From the NCBI GenBank assembly GCA_903919125.1, contig CAIXGS010000048.1:1-64000 (forward strand): DNA of 64,000 bases, read 5' to 3'. This stretch comes from an uncultured Spartobacteria bacterium. Its GTDB lineage: Bacteria; Verrucomicrobiota; Verrucomicrobiia; Chthoniobacterales; Chthoniobacteraceae. Made by a program: the position numbers and the translations under genes. Positions 16,375-25,063 of this stretch are shown here, piece after piece; the stretch's first letter is position 1, and each line of letters opens with the position of its first letter. Under the pieces are notes generated by a model. It made no database searches. It worked only from the letters and a program-made list of their open reading frames with translations, and was not told where the DNA came from.

Positions 16375-17307
16375 CTATTTCCCCGCCACCGGCGATGCCC
16401 CGCATTTGCGCAGGCCGAACTCCAACAACTTCGCGCTGTCTTCCCAGATCCCGGGCTTGTCAGTGTGCATCACAATCGCAATGGCCTCCTTCCCGTCCCG
16501 TGCCGCAGAGCTCGCAAGAACCTGTTGCGCAGGAATAGTGTATCCAGTTTTGACACCGTTACAGCCCGCGAATTTCTCGAGCAGACGGTTGTGATTGGTC
16601 AGCATAAGCCCGCTCGTTGCGGTGCTCCACTGCGCTGTTTTAGTCGAGACGATTTGCCGGAAAAGCGGTTGGTTCATCGCCGTGCGCGTGATGGTTGCCA
16701 GATCGCGGGGCGTGGTGTAATGCCCCAAATTGTGAAGTCCATGTGGATTGGTAAACTGGGTGTTGGTACAACCTAACTCTTTCGCGCGCAGGGTCATTTT
16801 TTTTGCAAATGCCTCGATGCTCCCAGCGTTGTCACGCCCCAGAACGTGAGCCACATCATTGGCACTCTTGAGCATCAAGCCAAACAACATCTGCCGTCGG
16901 GTGAAACGATCGCCGGGATGAATGTTGAGACTGCTTTCACCTACTTTGGAGTCCTCCAAAGTGACCTCCACGACCTGATCCAAATTGCCAGCCTCTATCA
17001 CCAACAGACCCGTCATGATTTTCGTTGTACTCGCAGGATAAAACCGTGTGTCCGCATTCTTCTCATACAAGGCTTTGCCGCTGAGTGCATCCAGCACAAT
17101 GGCACCCCGAGCTGCGACAACGAGATCATCGGGATCGTCGGATACATTCGGCTTGAGCTGCGACGTAGTGGCCGCAACCGCCGGCTTGCGCGCGGGCGTG
17201 GTTTTTTTCGCCGGACTGCGCCGATGACGCTTTTGGGCTGCTTCGGAGGACTGCACCCCGAAAAGGAACACGAATAGTATGGGAAAAATCAGGCGGCTGA
17301 AACGCAT
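16375..17307 (-). CDS. D-alanyl-D-alanine carboxypeptidase (peptidase S11)
   Basis: The 310-residue penicillin-binding protein has a signal peptide (residues 1-23) followed by a basic Lys/Arg/Pro/Ala-rich linker (25-45). The three active-site motifs are present: S93-T-T-K96 (YPASTTKIMTG), S148-A-N150 (LKSANDVAH) and K253-T-G255 (GVKTGYT). It trims the terminal D-Ala from peptidoglycan stem peptides in the periplasm. The protein stops about 55 residues after the KTG motif, so the C-terminal PBP5-like beta domain and amphipathic anchor are absent. ATG 17307 is preferred over TTG 17313. It is followed on the same strand by holA. Confidence 0.93.
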   Translation of the reverse strand: MRFSRLIFPILFVFLFGVQSSEAAQKRHRRSPAKKTTPARKPAVAATTSQLKPNVSDDPDDLVVAARGAIVLDALSGKALYEKNADTRFYPASTTKIMTGLLVIEAGNLDQVVEVTLEDSKVGESSLNIHPGDRFTRRQMLFGLMLKSANDVAHVLGRDNAGSIEAFAKKMTLRAKELGCTNTQFTNPHGLHNLGHYTTPRDLATITRTAMNQPLFRQIVSTKTAQWSTATSGLMLTNHNRLLEKFAGCNGVKTGYTIPAQQVLASSAARDGKEAIAIVMHTDKPGIWEDSAKLLEFGLRKCGASPVAGK

Positions 17308-17326
17308 GGGCAAAAGTGAAGGAGGC

Positions 17327-18574
17327 CTAAGTGACGATAATTTTTCCGTTCACCATCATCCAAGGAATCCAACCCTTGTATCCGACGCAAGCCTCGGCCG
17401 CTTGTTGTGCATTTTTTTCTGCACAACCGTCGAGCGGGATGGCGATTAAATCTGCAAGCGCCCCCGGGGAGACGCAGCCGAGTTGGCCCTCCTGACGTAG
17501 CGCTCGCGCGGGGGCCAGAGTGACAGTGGCGAGTAAATCTTCGGGAGAGAGCCCCGGTTCGTTGGTCTGAAGCATACGCAATTCGGAAAGCAGGCTCAAG
17601 GAGTCGGCGCTGGCCAGGCTGTCCGTCCCGACGCAAATGTTGAGCCCCAAGCCGGACAATTTCGTAAAGGCAAAGGGCGGATGCCTGAAGTAAGCGTGGC
17701 TTGCGGGACAATGGACGACGTGCGGCAGTCGTTCTTTCCCGAGTGTTTCCAAGAGAGAAAAGTCCGAGGGATGCAGGTCGTTGAGATGCGCCAAAATCCA
17801 GTCGGGTCCTACGGCTGAGTTACGCCAAAGCCAACCGAAGGGAGTGTCCAACCCACAATCATGCATCGGCCGCCCGAGGCCTTCAAGAAAGTCATGGAGT
17901 GCGCCGCAAGCCCCGGCAAACATCTCCGTCTCTTCTATAGACTCGGCCACGTGACTGGTCAGCAACATCCCATTCTGCGAGGCGCAAGCATGAGCTAGGC
18001 GATACAAAAGCAGCGAGGCCGTGTAGGGGGCGTGGGGGTTGAGGCCGAATTGGGTCAGGGGATCCTTTTGCTGATTAAAAAACGTCAGAGCCCCAGCGAC
18101 GACTTCCTCAGAAGTCACCCGGTGACGAACGTCGATCATTTCGTAAAACCACCAAGTTCGCAGTTCTGGGGACGGTAGCTGCGGCAGCAAATCAGGAAAT
18201 GCAACCATGCTACAAATGGAGGTAGTGCCGTACCGTTGCGCCTCGGCAAATCCGCGGCTAATGGCGGTGAGGATGTCCTCGGGGCCGAGTTGGCGTTTGA
18301 TAGAGTTAATCCGCTGAACCCACTCCGTAAACGAGTTAGGAGGCGCAATGGCGTGGCGCAGCGTTGAGTATTCAAGGTGGCAATGCGCGTTGATGAGGCC
18401 TGGCAACAACACGGACTCTCCTAGTTCAATAATTTCCTCCCCAGAATGTGCCGCTAAATCCGCACGTTTTCCGACCTCCATAATCCGTGTACCTTCCACA
18501 CGCACGGCGCCGTCTTCAACAGCCGGGGTATTTAAGGGTAAAATGGTGCGGGCACGCAGCAGCATAGGACGCAC
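17327..18574 (-). CDS. Amidohydrolase, aminofutalosine-deaminase-like
   Basis: This TIM-barrel amidohydrolase shows metal ligands in LINAHCHLEYS (His-x-His), in SHVAESIEET and in VGTDSLASADSLS (Asp). NPHAPYTAS and a terminal LADLIAIPLDG are also typical of the family. The NAHCHLEYSTLR block and a following FTEWVQRI segment resemble aminofutalosine deaminases of the menaquinone futalosine pathway, but related S-adenosylhomocysteine or guanine-type deaminases cannot be excluded. The GTG at 18574 has GGAG seven bases upstream and is preferred; ATG 18565 and TTG 18637 are alternatives. No other menaquinone gene lies in the window. Confidence 0.8.
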   Translation of the reverse strand: MRPMLLRARTILPLNTPAVEDGAVRVEGTRIMEVGKRADLAAHSGEEIIELGESVLLPGLINAHCHLEYSTLRHAIAPPNSFTEWVQRINSIKRQLGPEDILTAISRGFAEAQRYGTTSICSMVAFPDLLPQLPSPELRTWWFYEMIDVRHRVTSEEVVAGALTFFNQQKDPLTQFGLNPHAPYTASLLLYRLAHACASQNGMLLTSHVAESIEETEMFAGACGALHDFLEGLGRPMHDCGLDTPFGWLWRNSAVGPDWILAHLNDLHPSDFSLLETLGKERLPHVVHCPASHAYFRHPPFAFTKLSGLGLNICVGTDSLASADSLSLLSELRMLQTNEPGLSPEDLLATVTLAPARALRQEGQLGCVSPGALADLIAIPLDGCAEKNAQQAAEACVGYKGWIPWMMVNGKIIVT

Positions 18575-18818
18575 TACCAAACTCCGCTCAATGCCCTCCC
18601 GCAAGGTAAAGCACGCCAAAAAATCGCTCCCTCCCAAATCGAACCCTGATTTGCTCCGACTTGACGCGAGGACTAAAGGATTGCTCAGGTGGTGTTCCTC
18701 GAAGGCTCAGGAAAGCACGCCCAGCCCTTAGTAGGAATGGCCCTAGGAGCTCGAATGTTGTAAGGCTTAATAGCGCGTCCCGCCTAATGTGCGCTTTGGC
18801 CCTGCAGTTTAATTGATT

Positions 18819-20471
18819 ATGAAAAATGTTGCACAAGAACAGGTTAAGGAGCATTACAAGCGCCTGCGCAGCTTAAGTTGCGAGGCTTTGTGGACTCAGG
18901 AAGTTCCGCTCTTCAACGCAGCCCCTCCCGCGCAACGTACCCGCTTGGTCTCAGTGGTGCGTGCTGTAGGCGTAGTTTTTTTGGAAACCGGAACTCCCAC
19001 CCAATGGGAGACGGCGCGCAAGTGGTTGCGTGGTTTGCTTGGCGATCCCGAGGAAAAAGTACGCCGATACGCAATGGTGGCTCTCTCCAAGCTCGGCGGG
19101 GGCGAGGCGGAAGAGAAGCAGTTGCTCCAGCTCGTGGGCAAGGCGACTGGAGAAAGAGAGAGCCGCTTTTTGGTGCAGACTCTCGAGCGTATCGGCGGAA
19201 GTGAAACGCTCAAAGCTGGCGAAGTCGCCCAAGGGGAACTGTCCCAAGTGATACAAAAAGTGCGGGCGAATGTGGCTCGTCGTGAGGGGAGCGGAGAGAT
19301 CGCGTTTGAGCAGCCCCTGCGATCTGTTGCGAAGGTCCGTGTCGTCTTGGAGTGCCGCGCCGGATTGGAAAGCGTCCTTGCTCAGGAGTTTGGAGAACAG
19401 ACGGTCTTGAAAAATAAATTTCAGGTGGAGCGTATGTCTGCTGGTAAACTGCTATTAATTCCAAGCGAGCCTTTTACGTTAGCGCAGATATACACCTTGC
19501 GTTGCTTTAGTGGTGTCACGTTTCCACTTGGCGAGTTGCCTCCACTCCTCAAAACGGGCGCTCCGCTTGACGTGGAATCTCTCGCAGGACTGATCACTTC
19601 GAAACTCGCGTTGAATGTGTTGCAAAGTTTCACAGTCGGCCCAATCCGTTACCGGGTCGAATTTGCGTCCCGGAAAGCCACGCCTAGCGTAGTGCGCGAT
19701 TTGACGGAGCGCGTTTTTGCGAAGGTCCCCGTACTTTTGAATGATCCTCGTGCAGCCTTGTGGGAGGTTGTCATTCGCGAGAATGCTGCGGCCACCACGG
19801 TGGATTTGCGCCCACGACTCCGGCCAGACCCGCGCTTCGACTACCGCCAGGGCGACGTTCCAGCGGCCTCGCATCCTCCCTTGGCGGCTGCTTTAGCGCG
19901 CATTGCCCAAGTTGGCAAACTGGGTGGGGAGAGAATTTGGGACCCGTTCTGCGGCTCAGGTCTGGAGCTTGCCGAATGCGTTCTATTGGGAGGCGTCGAG
20001 GCAGTGTTCGGCACGGATCTTAACGACGAGGCGGTGCGAGTTGCCGATGCCAACGTCGCCGCGGCTTCTGGGCGCAGGCGGGGAGAACTTCGTCCGGTAC
20101 GCGACTTTGTGGCATGCGATTTCCGTTCCGGATCGAGGCGCAAGGAATTGCAGGACCTGACGCTCATCATCACCAACCCGCCATTGGGCAAGCGCGTGCC
20201 AGTAGAAGACTTGCGGGATATGGTGCAGGGGTTGTTTGAGGCGGCCCAACGCCTTTTGCGTCCCGGCGGCAGGCTCGTATTTGTGAACCCGTTGGACTTG
20301 CGACCGAGTGGCGGCGGACTTCGGCTAGAGTCGGGTCGAAGCGTCGACTTGGGCTTCTCTCATTTTCAATTGGAAAAGTACGTCAAATTGGCGGGGCCGG
20401 CAGGAGCGCTTCCACCCCGCGCGTCCAAAACTGCGGAACTTCGGCATGGCGCGCGTTACCAAAACCGTTAG
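18819..20471 (+). CDS. RNA methyltransferase with HEAT-like N-terminus and THUMP domain
   Basis: The 550-residue product combines three parts. Residues about 1-155 are helical and HEAT-like (WETARKWLRGLLGDPEEKVR, RYAMVALSKLGGGEAEEKQL). Residues about 165-330 resemble the ferredoxin-like and THUMP region of RlmL/Trm14 proteins (KVRVVLECRAGLESVLAQEF). The last 190 residues are a Rossmann methyltransferase with WDPFCGSGLELAE, a ribose-binding Asp in FGTDLNDEAV, and the catalytic NPPLGKRV. In the family the last motif is usually NPPYG; the Tyr is Leu here, which is unusual for an N2-guanine methyltransferase. The likely substrate is rRNA or tRNA. It starts a five-gene plus-strand run. Confidence 0.85.
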   Translation: MKNVAQEQVKEHYKRLRSLSCEALWTQEVPLFNAAPPAQRTRLVSVVRAVGVVFLETGTPTQWETARKWLRGLLGDPEEKVRRYAMVALSKLGGGEAEEKQLLQLVGKATGERESRFLVQTLERIGGSETLKAGEVAQGELSQVIQKVRANVARREGSGEIAFEQPLRSVAKVRVVLECRAGLESVLAQEFGEQTVLKNKFQVERMSAGKLLLIPSEPFTLAQIYTLRCFSGVTFPLGELPPLLKTGAPLDVESLAGLITSKLALNVLQSFTVGPIRYRVEFASRKATPSVVRDLTERVFAKVPVLLNDPRAALWEVVIRENAAATTVDLRPRLRPDPRFDYRQGDVPAASHPPLAAALARIAQVGKLGGERIWDPFCGSGLELAECVLLGGVEAVFGTDLNDEAVRVADANVAAASGRRRGELRPVRDFVACDFRSGSRRKELQDLTLIITNPPLGKRVPVEDLRDMVQGLFEAAQRLLRPGGRLVFVNPLDLRPSGGGLRLESGRSVDLGFSHFQLEKYVKLAGPAGALPPRASKTAELRHGARYQNR

Positions 20472-20483
20472 GTTTCCCAAGCA

Positions 20484-21041
20484 ATGAGTGTATTCCAACT
20501 TGCTGTAAACGACGCCCTCGCGACGACGGAACGTCTCCGCACACTTGAGCCTCAACTCTTGCTGGCAGCGGACCTTGTGCGCAAATGCCTACTTTCCGGT
20601 GGTAAACTTCTCGTGTGCGGAAATGGAGGCAGCGCAGCAGATGGAGCTGATTTCGCCACCGAATACACCTGCCGCTTCATCCGGGATCGTAAAGCATATC
20701 CAGCCATAAACCTTTCTGCATGCGGCAGTTTACTAACCGCAATCGGGAACGACTACGGATACGAGCGCACGTTTGCACGGCAAGTAGAGGCGTTCGGCAA
20801 GCCGGGGGACGTTCTGGTTGCCATTACCACAAGCGGCAACTCGGAGAATGTGCGCCTCGCGCTTGAGGCGGCGCGCTTAGCTGGCGTGCACTCGCTGGCG
20901 TTGCTGGGGCGAGACGGCGGAAAGTGCAAGGGCGTTGCGGACATCGAATTGATCGTGCCGTCCACCGTTACCGCTAGAATCCAAGAGGCGCACAAGTTTC
21001 TACTGCACAGCCTATGCGAGCAGGTAGAGGGCGCACTTTAG
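20484..21041 (+). CDS. gmhA: Phosphoheptose isomerase (SIS domain)
   Basis: The 185-residue protein is a single SIS domain of the GmhA type. Blocks include LLVCGNGGSAADGADFATEY, the SIS Ser cluster in VAITTSGNSENV, and RIQEAHKFLLHSLCEQVE with the catalytic His region. GmhA converts sedoheptulose 7-phosphate to D-glycero-D-manno-heptose 7-phosphate for LPS core or other heptose-containing glycans. After SAADG the residues GADFATEYTC differ from the common AQHFAAEL, so activity on a related sugar phosphate is possible. It follows the RNA methyltransferase gene by 12 bp. Confidence 0.85.
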   Translation: MSVFQLAVNDALATTERLRTLEPQLLLAADLVRKCLLSGGKLLVCGNGGSAADGADFATEYTCRFIRDRKAYPAINLSACGSLLTAIGNDYGYERTFARQVEAFGKPGDVLVAITTSGNSENVRLALEAARLAGVHSLALLGRDGGKCKGVADIELIVPSTVTARIQEAHKFLLHSLCEQVEGAL

Positions 21042-21133
21042 TCTGCTCCCTTTCGTCCAGACTGAAAGTCGGATGGTCCCGCAGAGTTGCATTTGCAGTG
21101 CGGCTTACTTTGGTTATCGTCGAAGGCTCATTT

Positions 21134-22210
21134 ATGCGTCGCTTGTCGTCCTCCATCGCACTTCTGTTGCTCCTTTCTTCCACGGCTCCGACGCTTTGCT
21201 TTGGGGCTGACCCAGCGTCGACCGTTTCTGTCGATACGGTACCCGCAGAAAAAATTGTCCCGGAACCCATTCTGGCAGAGGCTCCTGTAGTTGCTTCTGA
21301 AAAGCCCGCGACCGGTAACACGGCCGGCAAACTGTCCTATTCTTCCTGTAACATTGAAGGAAACAGCATCGCACTGACGTTCGACGATGGCCCGCACGCG
21401 CAAAACACACCGCGCCTGCTCGACATCCTCAAACAAGCTGGAGTGAAGGCCACCTTCTTCGTCGTGGGCCAAAACGCCGTTCAGTATCCGGACATCTTAA
21501 AGCGCATTGTCGCGGAGGGTCACGAGCTGGCCAACCACTCTTACTCGCACCCGTTGCTCGCCTCCTTAAGCGAGTCTTCCGTGCACGACCAACTCGATCG
21601 AACACATGAGGCCGTTCTCAAGGCAACGGGCGTTTCGATGAAAATCATGCGGCCGCCTTACGGAGCTCTTAGTGAACCGCAACGGCGTATGGTTCATGCT
21701 GACTATGGTTACAAAACTATTCTCTGGGACGTGGATCCCGAGGATTGGAAGTACCGCGACGCAGCCCGAGTCGAAAGGGAGATCGTCGCAAGGGCGCGGC
21801 CGGGCTCCATCATTCTGTCGCACGACATTCACAAAACGACCATCGACGCGATGCCATCGACGATTGAAGCGCTCAGCGCAAAGGGGTTTAAATTTGTAAC
21901 GGTTTCCGAACTACTCGCGCTGGACAAGCCGGCCCCGACAAAGATGCCCAATCCGATAGCAAGCGCCGCTCCAAAGCCGGCTCCCAAACTCGTCCGTGAG
22001 GACTCTGAGAAGTCCGAAAAATCCTCGAAATCTGAAAAGTCTGAGAAGCCCAAAACTTCCGCGCAAAAGGATCCAGCTCCCCGTGAAGTCCCTCGTGAAG
22101 CCGATTCCCGAGCCAAGCCCAATTCCAGTTCAGATGAGAGCGTCGCGGCAAAACAAAAAGCGTTAACCCAAGAAGAGTTGCGAAAAAAATGGTTGAGCGG
22201 CACCAAATAG
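21134..22210 (+). CDS. Polysaccharide deacetylase (NodB homology, CE4) with charged C-terminal tail
   Basis: The 358-residue exported protein starts with a signal peptide (MRRLSSSIALLLLLSSTAPT). The NodB domain has motif 1 TFDDGPHAQNTP (Asp84, Asp85), motif 2 NHSYSHP (His135, His139 as zinc ligands), motif 3 RPPYGA, motif 4 WDVDPEDWK and motif 5 SIILSHDIHKTT. It removes acetyl groups from a GlcNAc-containing polymer such as peptidoglycan. The last 85 residues are a Ser/Glu/Lys/Pro-rich tail with repeated SEK units, probably disordered. ATG 21134 begins the signal peptide and has GAAGG upstream. Its end overlaps the following gene by 22 bp. Confidence 0.93.
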   Translation: MRRLSSSIALLLLLSSTAPTLCFGADPASTVSVDTVPAEKIVPEPILAEAPVVASEKPATGNTAGKLSYSSCNIEGNSIALTFDDGPHAQNTPRLLDILKQAGVKATFFVVGQNAVQYPDILKRIVAEGHELANHSYSHPLLASLSESSVHDQLDRTHEAVLKATGVSMKIMRPPYGALSEPQRRMVHADYGYKTILWDVDPEDWKYRDAARVEREIVARARPGSIILSHDIHKTTIDAMPSTIEALSAKGFKFVTVSELLALDKPAPTKMPNPIASAAPKPAPKLVREDSEKSEKSSKSEKSEKPKTSAQKDPAPREVPREADSRAKPNSSSDESVAAKQKALTQEELRKKWLSGTK

Positions 22211-23595
22211 CCCTCGCAAAAGATCTGCGCGAACTACTGGGCGCGGATCGCGTCGCAGACGACCCGGAGACTCTCGCGGTACATGCGACAGACCGCTGGT
22301 TTGCGAGCCAGACGCCCGAAGTGGTGGTGCTGGCCCGCTCAACGGAGGACGTGGTGTGCACGATGAAATACGCGTCACAACACGGGGTGCCAGTCACTCC
22401 AAGGGGAGCTGGGGCCGGTTATGTGGGAGGCTGCGTGCCGTTGCGCGGCGGCATTGTGCTTTCAGTCGCGAATATGCAGCGGATCAAAGAGATCCATTTT
22501 GAAGATGGAGTCGCCGTTGTGGAGCCTGGTGTCATCACTGGTCATTTGCAGGCTGAGGCGCGCCAGCGTGGACTTTTTTATCCGCCGGATCCCGCGAGCC
22601 TAAAGGAGTGCAGCCTGGGTGGAAATCTCGCTACAAATGCCGGCGGGCCGCGTTGCTTAAAATACGGGGTTACAAGACATTACGTTCTTGGATTGGAGGC
22701 TGTTCTGGCTGATGGTCGCGTCCTTAGAGCTGGAGGGCGCACGCATAAAAACAAAACCGGCTTCGACTTGGTTGGGCTGTTTGTGGGTTCGGAAGGCCTA
22801 TTGGGCATCATCACCGAGGCCACGCTACGCCTTCTTCCGCTGCCTCCTGCCCGTGCAAGTCTCTCGGCTAGTTTCGCGACGTTCCCAGAGGCGGCTGCAG
22901 CGGTTCAGGCGATTTTCCGAGCGGGCTTTCTCCCTGCCGCGCTGGAGATTGCAGATGCGTTTACGCTTCAAGCTGCCCGGGAATACTGTGGAACAGCGGT
23001 GGTTCCCGAGGGTGCGGGCCATCTTTTAGTGGATTTGGACGGGCAACCGATATCCGTTCGAGCGGAGGCGCGGGCTCTACAATCGTTGCTTAAAGGTTTG
23101 GGTGCGTTACACGTTCAGAAGGCGATTGGCGAAGTGGCTTGCGAGGAATTGTGGGAGTTGCGGCGGCGTTTCTCTGCCTCGTTGAAAGCGACGGGGTTGA
23201 TCAAGTTGAACGAGGACATTGTCGTCCCACGGGGGCGACTGGTGGATTTGGCGGCCTTCGCGGACGAGTTGCGGCGGCGCAGTGGTTTCCCCATCGCGTG
23301 CTTCGGGCACGCAGGAGACGGCAACATCCACGTGAACATTATGGCGGCGGGATACAAGGAGGACGCTTCAGTTAGAGCAAAAGTACAAATTGCTTTAGAT
23401 GAGTTATTTGCAAAGGTTCTCGAATGGGGTGGAGCGATCACGGGCGAGCACGGTGTGGGCATCGCCAAGCAGCGTTGGTGGCCGCAGGCGGTTTCCGAGA
23501 CGAGCCATCAAGTACACGAGGCCCTGAAGCGCGCATTGGATCCTGCGGGACTGCTCAATCCTAACAAGTTTGTGACAATATCCGACACCCGTTGA
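22189..23595 (+). CDS. glcD: FAD-linked oxidase, glycolate/D-lactate dehydrogenase GlcD type
   Basis: The 468-residue flavoprotein has the PF01565 FAD-binding domain (TPRGAGAGYVGGCVP at about 66-80 and LGGNLATNAGGPRCLKYGV at about 142-160). The C-terminal PF02913 domain includes CFGHAGDGNIHVNIM, AITGEHGVGIAKQ and LDPAGLLNPNKF. It oxidises glycolate, D-lactate or another 2-hydroxy acid. The usual partner subunits GlcE and GlcF are not encoded nearby. The start lies inside the tail of the deacetylase gene, which suggests translational coupling. Confidence 0.92.
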   Translation: MVERHQIALAKDLRELLGADRVADDPETLAVHATDRWFASQTPEVVVLARSTEDVVCTMKYASQHGVPVTPRGAGAGYVGGCVPLRGGIVLSVANMQRIKEIHFEDGVAVVEPGVITGHLQAEARQRGLFYPPDPASLKECSLGGNLATNAGGPRCLKYGVTRHYVLGLEAVLADGRVLRAGGRTHKNKTGFDLVGLFVGSEGLLGIITEATLRLLPLPPARASLSASFATFPEAAAAVQAIFRAGFLPAALEIADAFTLQAAREYCGTAVVPEGAGHLLVDLDGQPISVRAEARALQSLLKGLGALHVQKAIGEVACEELWELRRRFSASLKATGLIKLNEDIVVPRGRLVDLAAFADELRRRSGFPIACFGHAGDGNIHVNIMAAGYKEDASVRAKVQIALDELFAKVLEWGGAITGEHGVGIAKQRWWPQAVSETSHQVHEALKRALDPAGLLNPNKFVTISDTR

Positions 23596-23655
23596 CGCAT
23601 CGGAGCATTGTGCTAGCGTGTCTCTCCGTACCTCGGAGTTTTGCTTCTCAATCTC

Positions 23656-24255
23656 ATGCTGGAACGGACTGTACTCGTTTTAAATCGTCTATGGCAGGCT
23701 GTAAATGTCTGCTCTGCCCGCCGCGCCTTTATGCTGCTGTGTTCGGGCCATGCTCAAGTAGTTCATGCGGAAGGAACCGGCTTTCTCACGCACGACTTTA
23801 ACAGTTGGCGCGACTTTTCCGAACGCGAGCCCTCGGAGGAGATGGTCTCGACCATTTCACTCAAGATCCGAATCCCCCGCGTCATCGTATTGCTGATGTT
23901 TGATCGCGTCCCACGCAAGGAAGTCAAATTCACACGGCACAACATTTACGAGCGGGACAAGAACACTTGCCAGTACTGCGGCAAGCTTTTCGACCGCAAG
24001 GATCTCAATCTGGATCACATTATTCCCAGAGATCGCGGAGGCGAGACGAGCTGGGAAAATATTGTCTGCTCGTGTATCAAGTGTAATTCGCGGAAGGCCA
24101 ATCGCCTACCCCACGAGGCTGGGATGCGTTTGCTACGAAAGCCTGAGCGGCCGCGTTGGCAGCCGTTTTTGCACATCACCTTTGACTCCCAACCGCACGA
24201 AAGCTGGCGGCATTTTATCGACCTCGCCTACTGGCACGTCGAGCTGGGTTCCTAG
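23656..24255 (+). CDS. HNH endonuclease
   Basis: The 199-residue protein has an HNH nuclease domain in its second half. NTCQYCGK gives the first zinc-binding CxxC, LNLDHIIPRDRGG the catalytic His region, SWENIVCSCIKCNSRKAN the second Cys pair and Asn. The first half (VLVLNRLWQAVNVCSARRAF) is the conserved N-terminus of a widespread chromosomal HNH family of unknown role. ATG 23656 is preferred over the TTG at 23641. Nothing nearby suggests a mobile element, so a housekeeping or repair role is as likely as a selfish one. Confidence 0.9.
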   Translation: MLERTVLVLNRLWQAVNVCSARRAFMLLCSGHAQVVHAEGTGFLTHDFNSWRDFSEREPSEEMVSTISLKIRIPRVIVLLMFDRVPRKEVKFTRHNIYERDKNTCQYCGKLFDRKDLNLDHIIPRDRGGETSWENIVCSCIKCNSRKANRLPHEAGMRLLRKPERPRWQPFLHITFDSQPHESWRHFIDLAYWHVELGS

Positions 24256-24335
24256 TTGCAAATCTTTCGCACAAGGCTCTTAGAGAGAAGCGTCGGCTTA
24301 CTCTGCAGTGGCCGTTTTCAATCCAAGAGAACGAT

Positions 24336-24968
24336 TTAGAAGGGCCACCACGAAAAACGTTTCTTACTGAAGGATCGTAGCTCAGCCTCAAGTCGTTCGC
24401 GGGGAACTACTTTGCTGCGTACCACTTGAATGCGCGTGACCGGTGAGTCGTTGGTGTCTGTGGCAACCTGGCCTAACTCTTGGAGCACTTCCATCCCTTG
24501 CAACACCTGTCCAAAGACGGTGTCTGTGCCGTCTAGTTCGGGTAACGCCTTGAGCACAAAATAGAACTGACTCCCGTTAGACCGACGTTGTGGGTTTAAC
24601 TTGTCCGGTATCCGCCCCATCGCGAGGCTTCCTGCGAGATGCTTGCGCCGAATTTCAGCCGCGAGCGTGTACCCCGGACCGCCCGTGCCTATGTCGACGG
24701 CACCTTTGGTTTTGCTAAGCGGATCTCCCATCTGGATTAGGGCGCTATTGAGAACCCGATGCACCGTCGTGCCGGCATAAAACCCTGATGCGGATAGTTT
24801 TTTGAAATTCGCCGCATGCTGGGGTGCATCTTTTTCATACAACTCGATAACGACAGGCTTTAACGCATTGCCCTTGGTATCAAGCTGGAGCAGGACAACG
24901 TCATCAGCGCGGAGCGAATGGACAAAGAAACTGGTAACGAGAACGGGGAGAAGGAGACGCATTTGCAT
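24336..24968 (-). CDS. Exported cyclophilin-type peptidyl-prolyl isomerase
   Basis: The 210-residue protein has a signal peptide (residues 1-21) and a cyclophilin fold. Visible blocks are VIELYEKDAPQHAANFKKL, YAGTTVHRVLNSALIQMGDP (the catalytic Arg is in VHRV), GSLAMGRIP, NGSQFYFVLKALPELDGTDT and VFGQVLQGMEVLQ. It catalyses cis-trans isomerisation of Xaa-Pro bonds in the periplasm. It is the last gene of a minus-strand run that begins at 30664; the 80 bp to the convergent HNH gene contain no clear terminator. Confidence 0.92.
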   Translation of the reverse strand: MQMRLLLPVLVTSFFVHSLRADDVVLLQLDTKGNALKPVVIELYEKDAPQHAANFKKLSASGFYAGTTVHRVLNSALIQMGDPLSKTKGAVDIGTGGPGYTLAAEIRRKHLAGSLAMGRIPDKLNPQRRSNGSQFYFVLKALPELDGTDTVFGQVLQGMEVLQELGQVATDTNDSPVTRIQVVRSKVVPRERLEAELRSFSKKRFSWWPF

Positions 24969-25063
24969 GGGATGGAATTCTAACAGAATAAATGGAGGGA
25001 AGATAAAGAGCTCAATTCGCCCACGGAGCTTGCCGCCCTACGAAGTCTGGGGGAAGCAAAGTC

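Noticed and set aside
18640-18660. tRNA-like TTCGA segment on the minus strand
   Set aside because: The flanking bases do not form a T-stem and no acceptor or anticodon arm can be folded.
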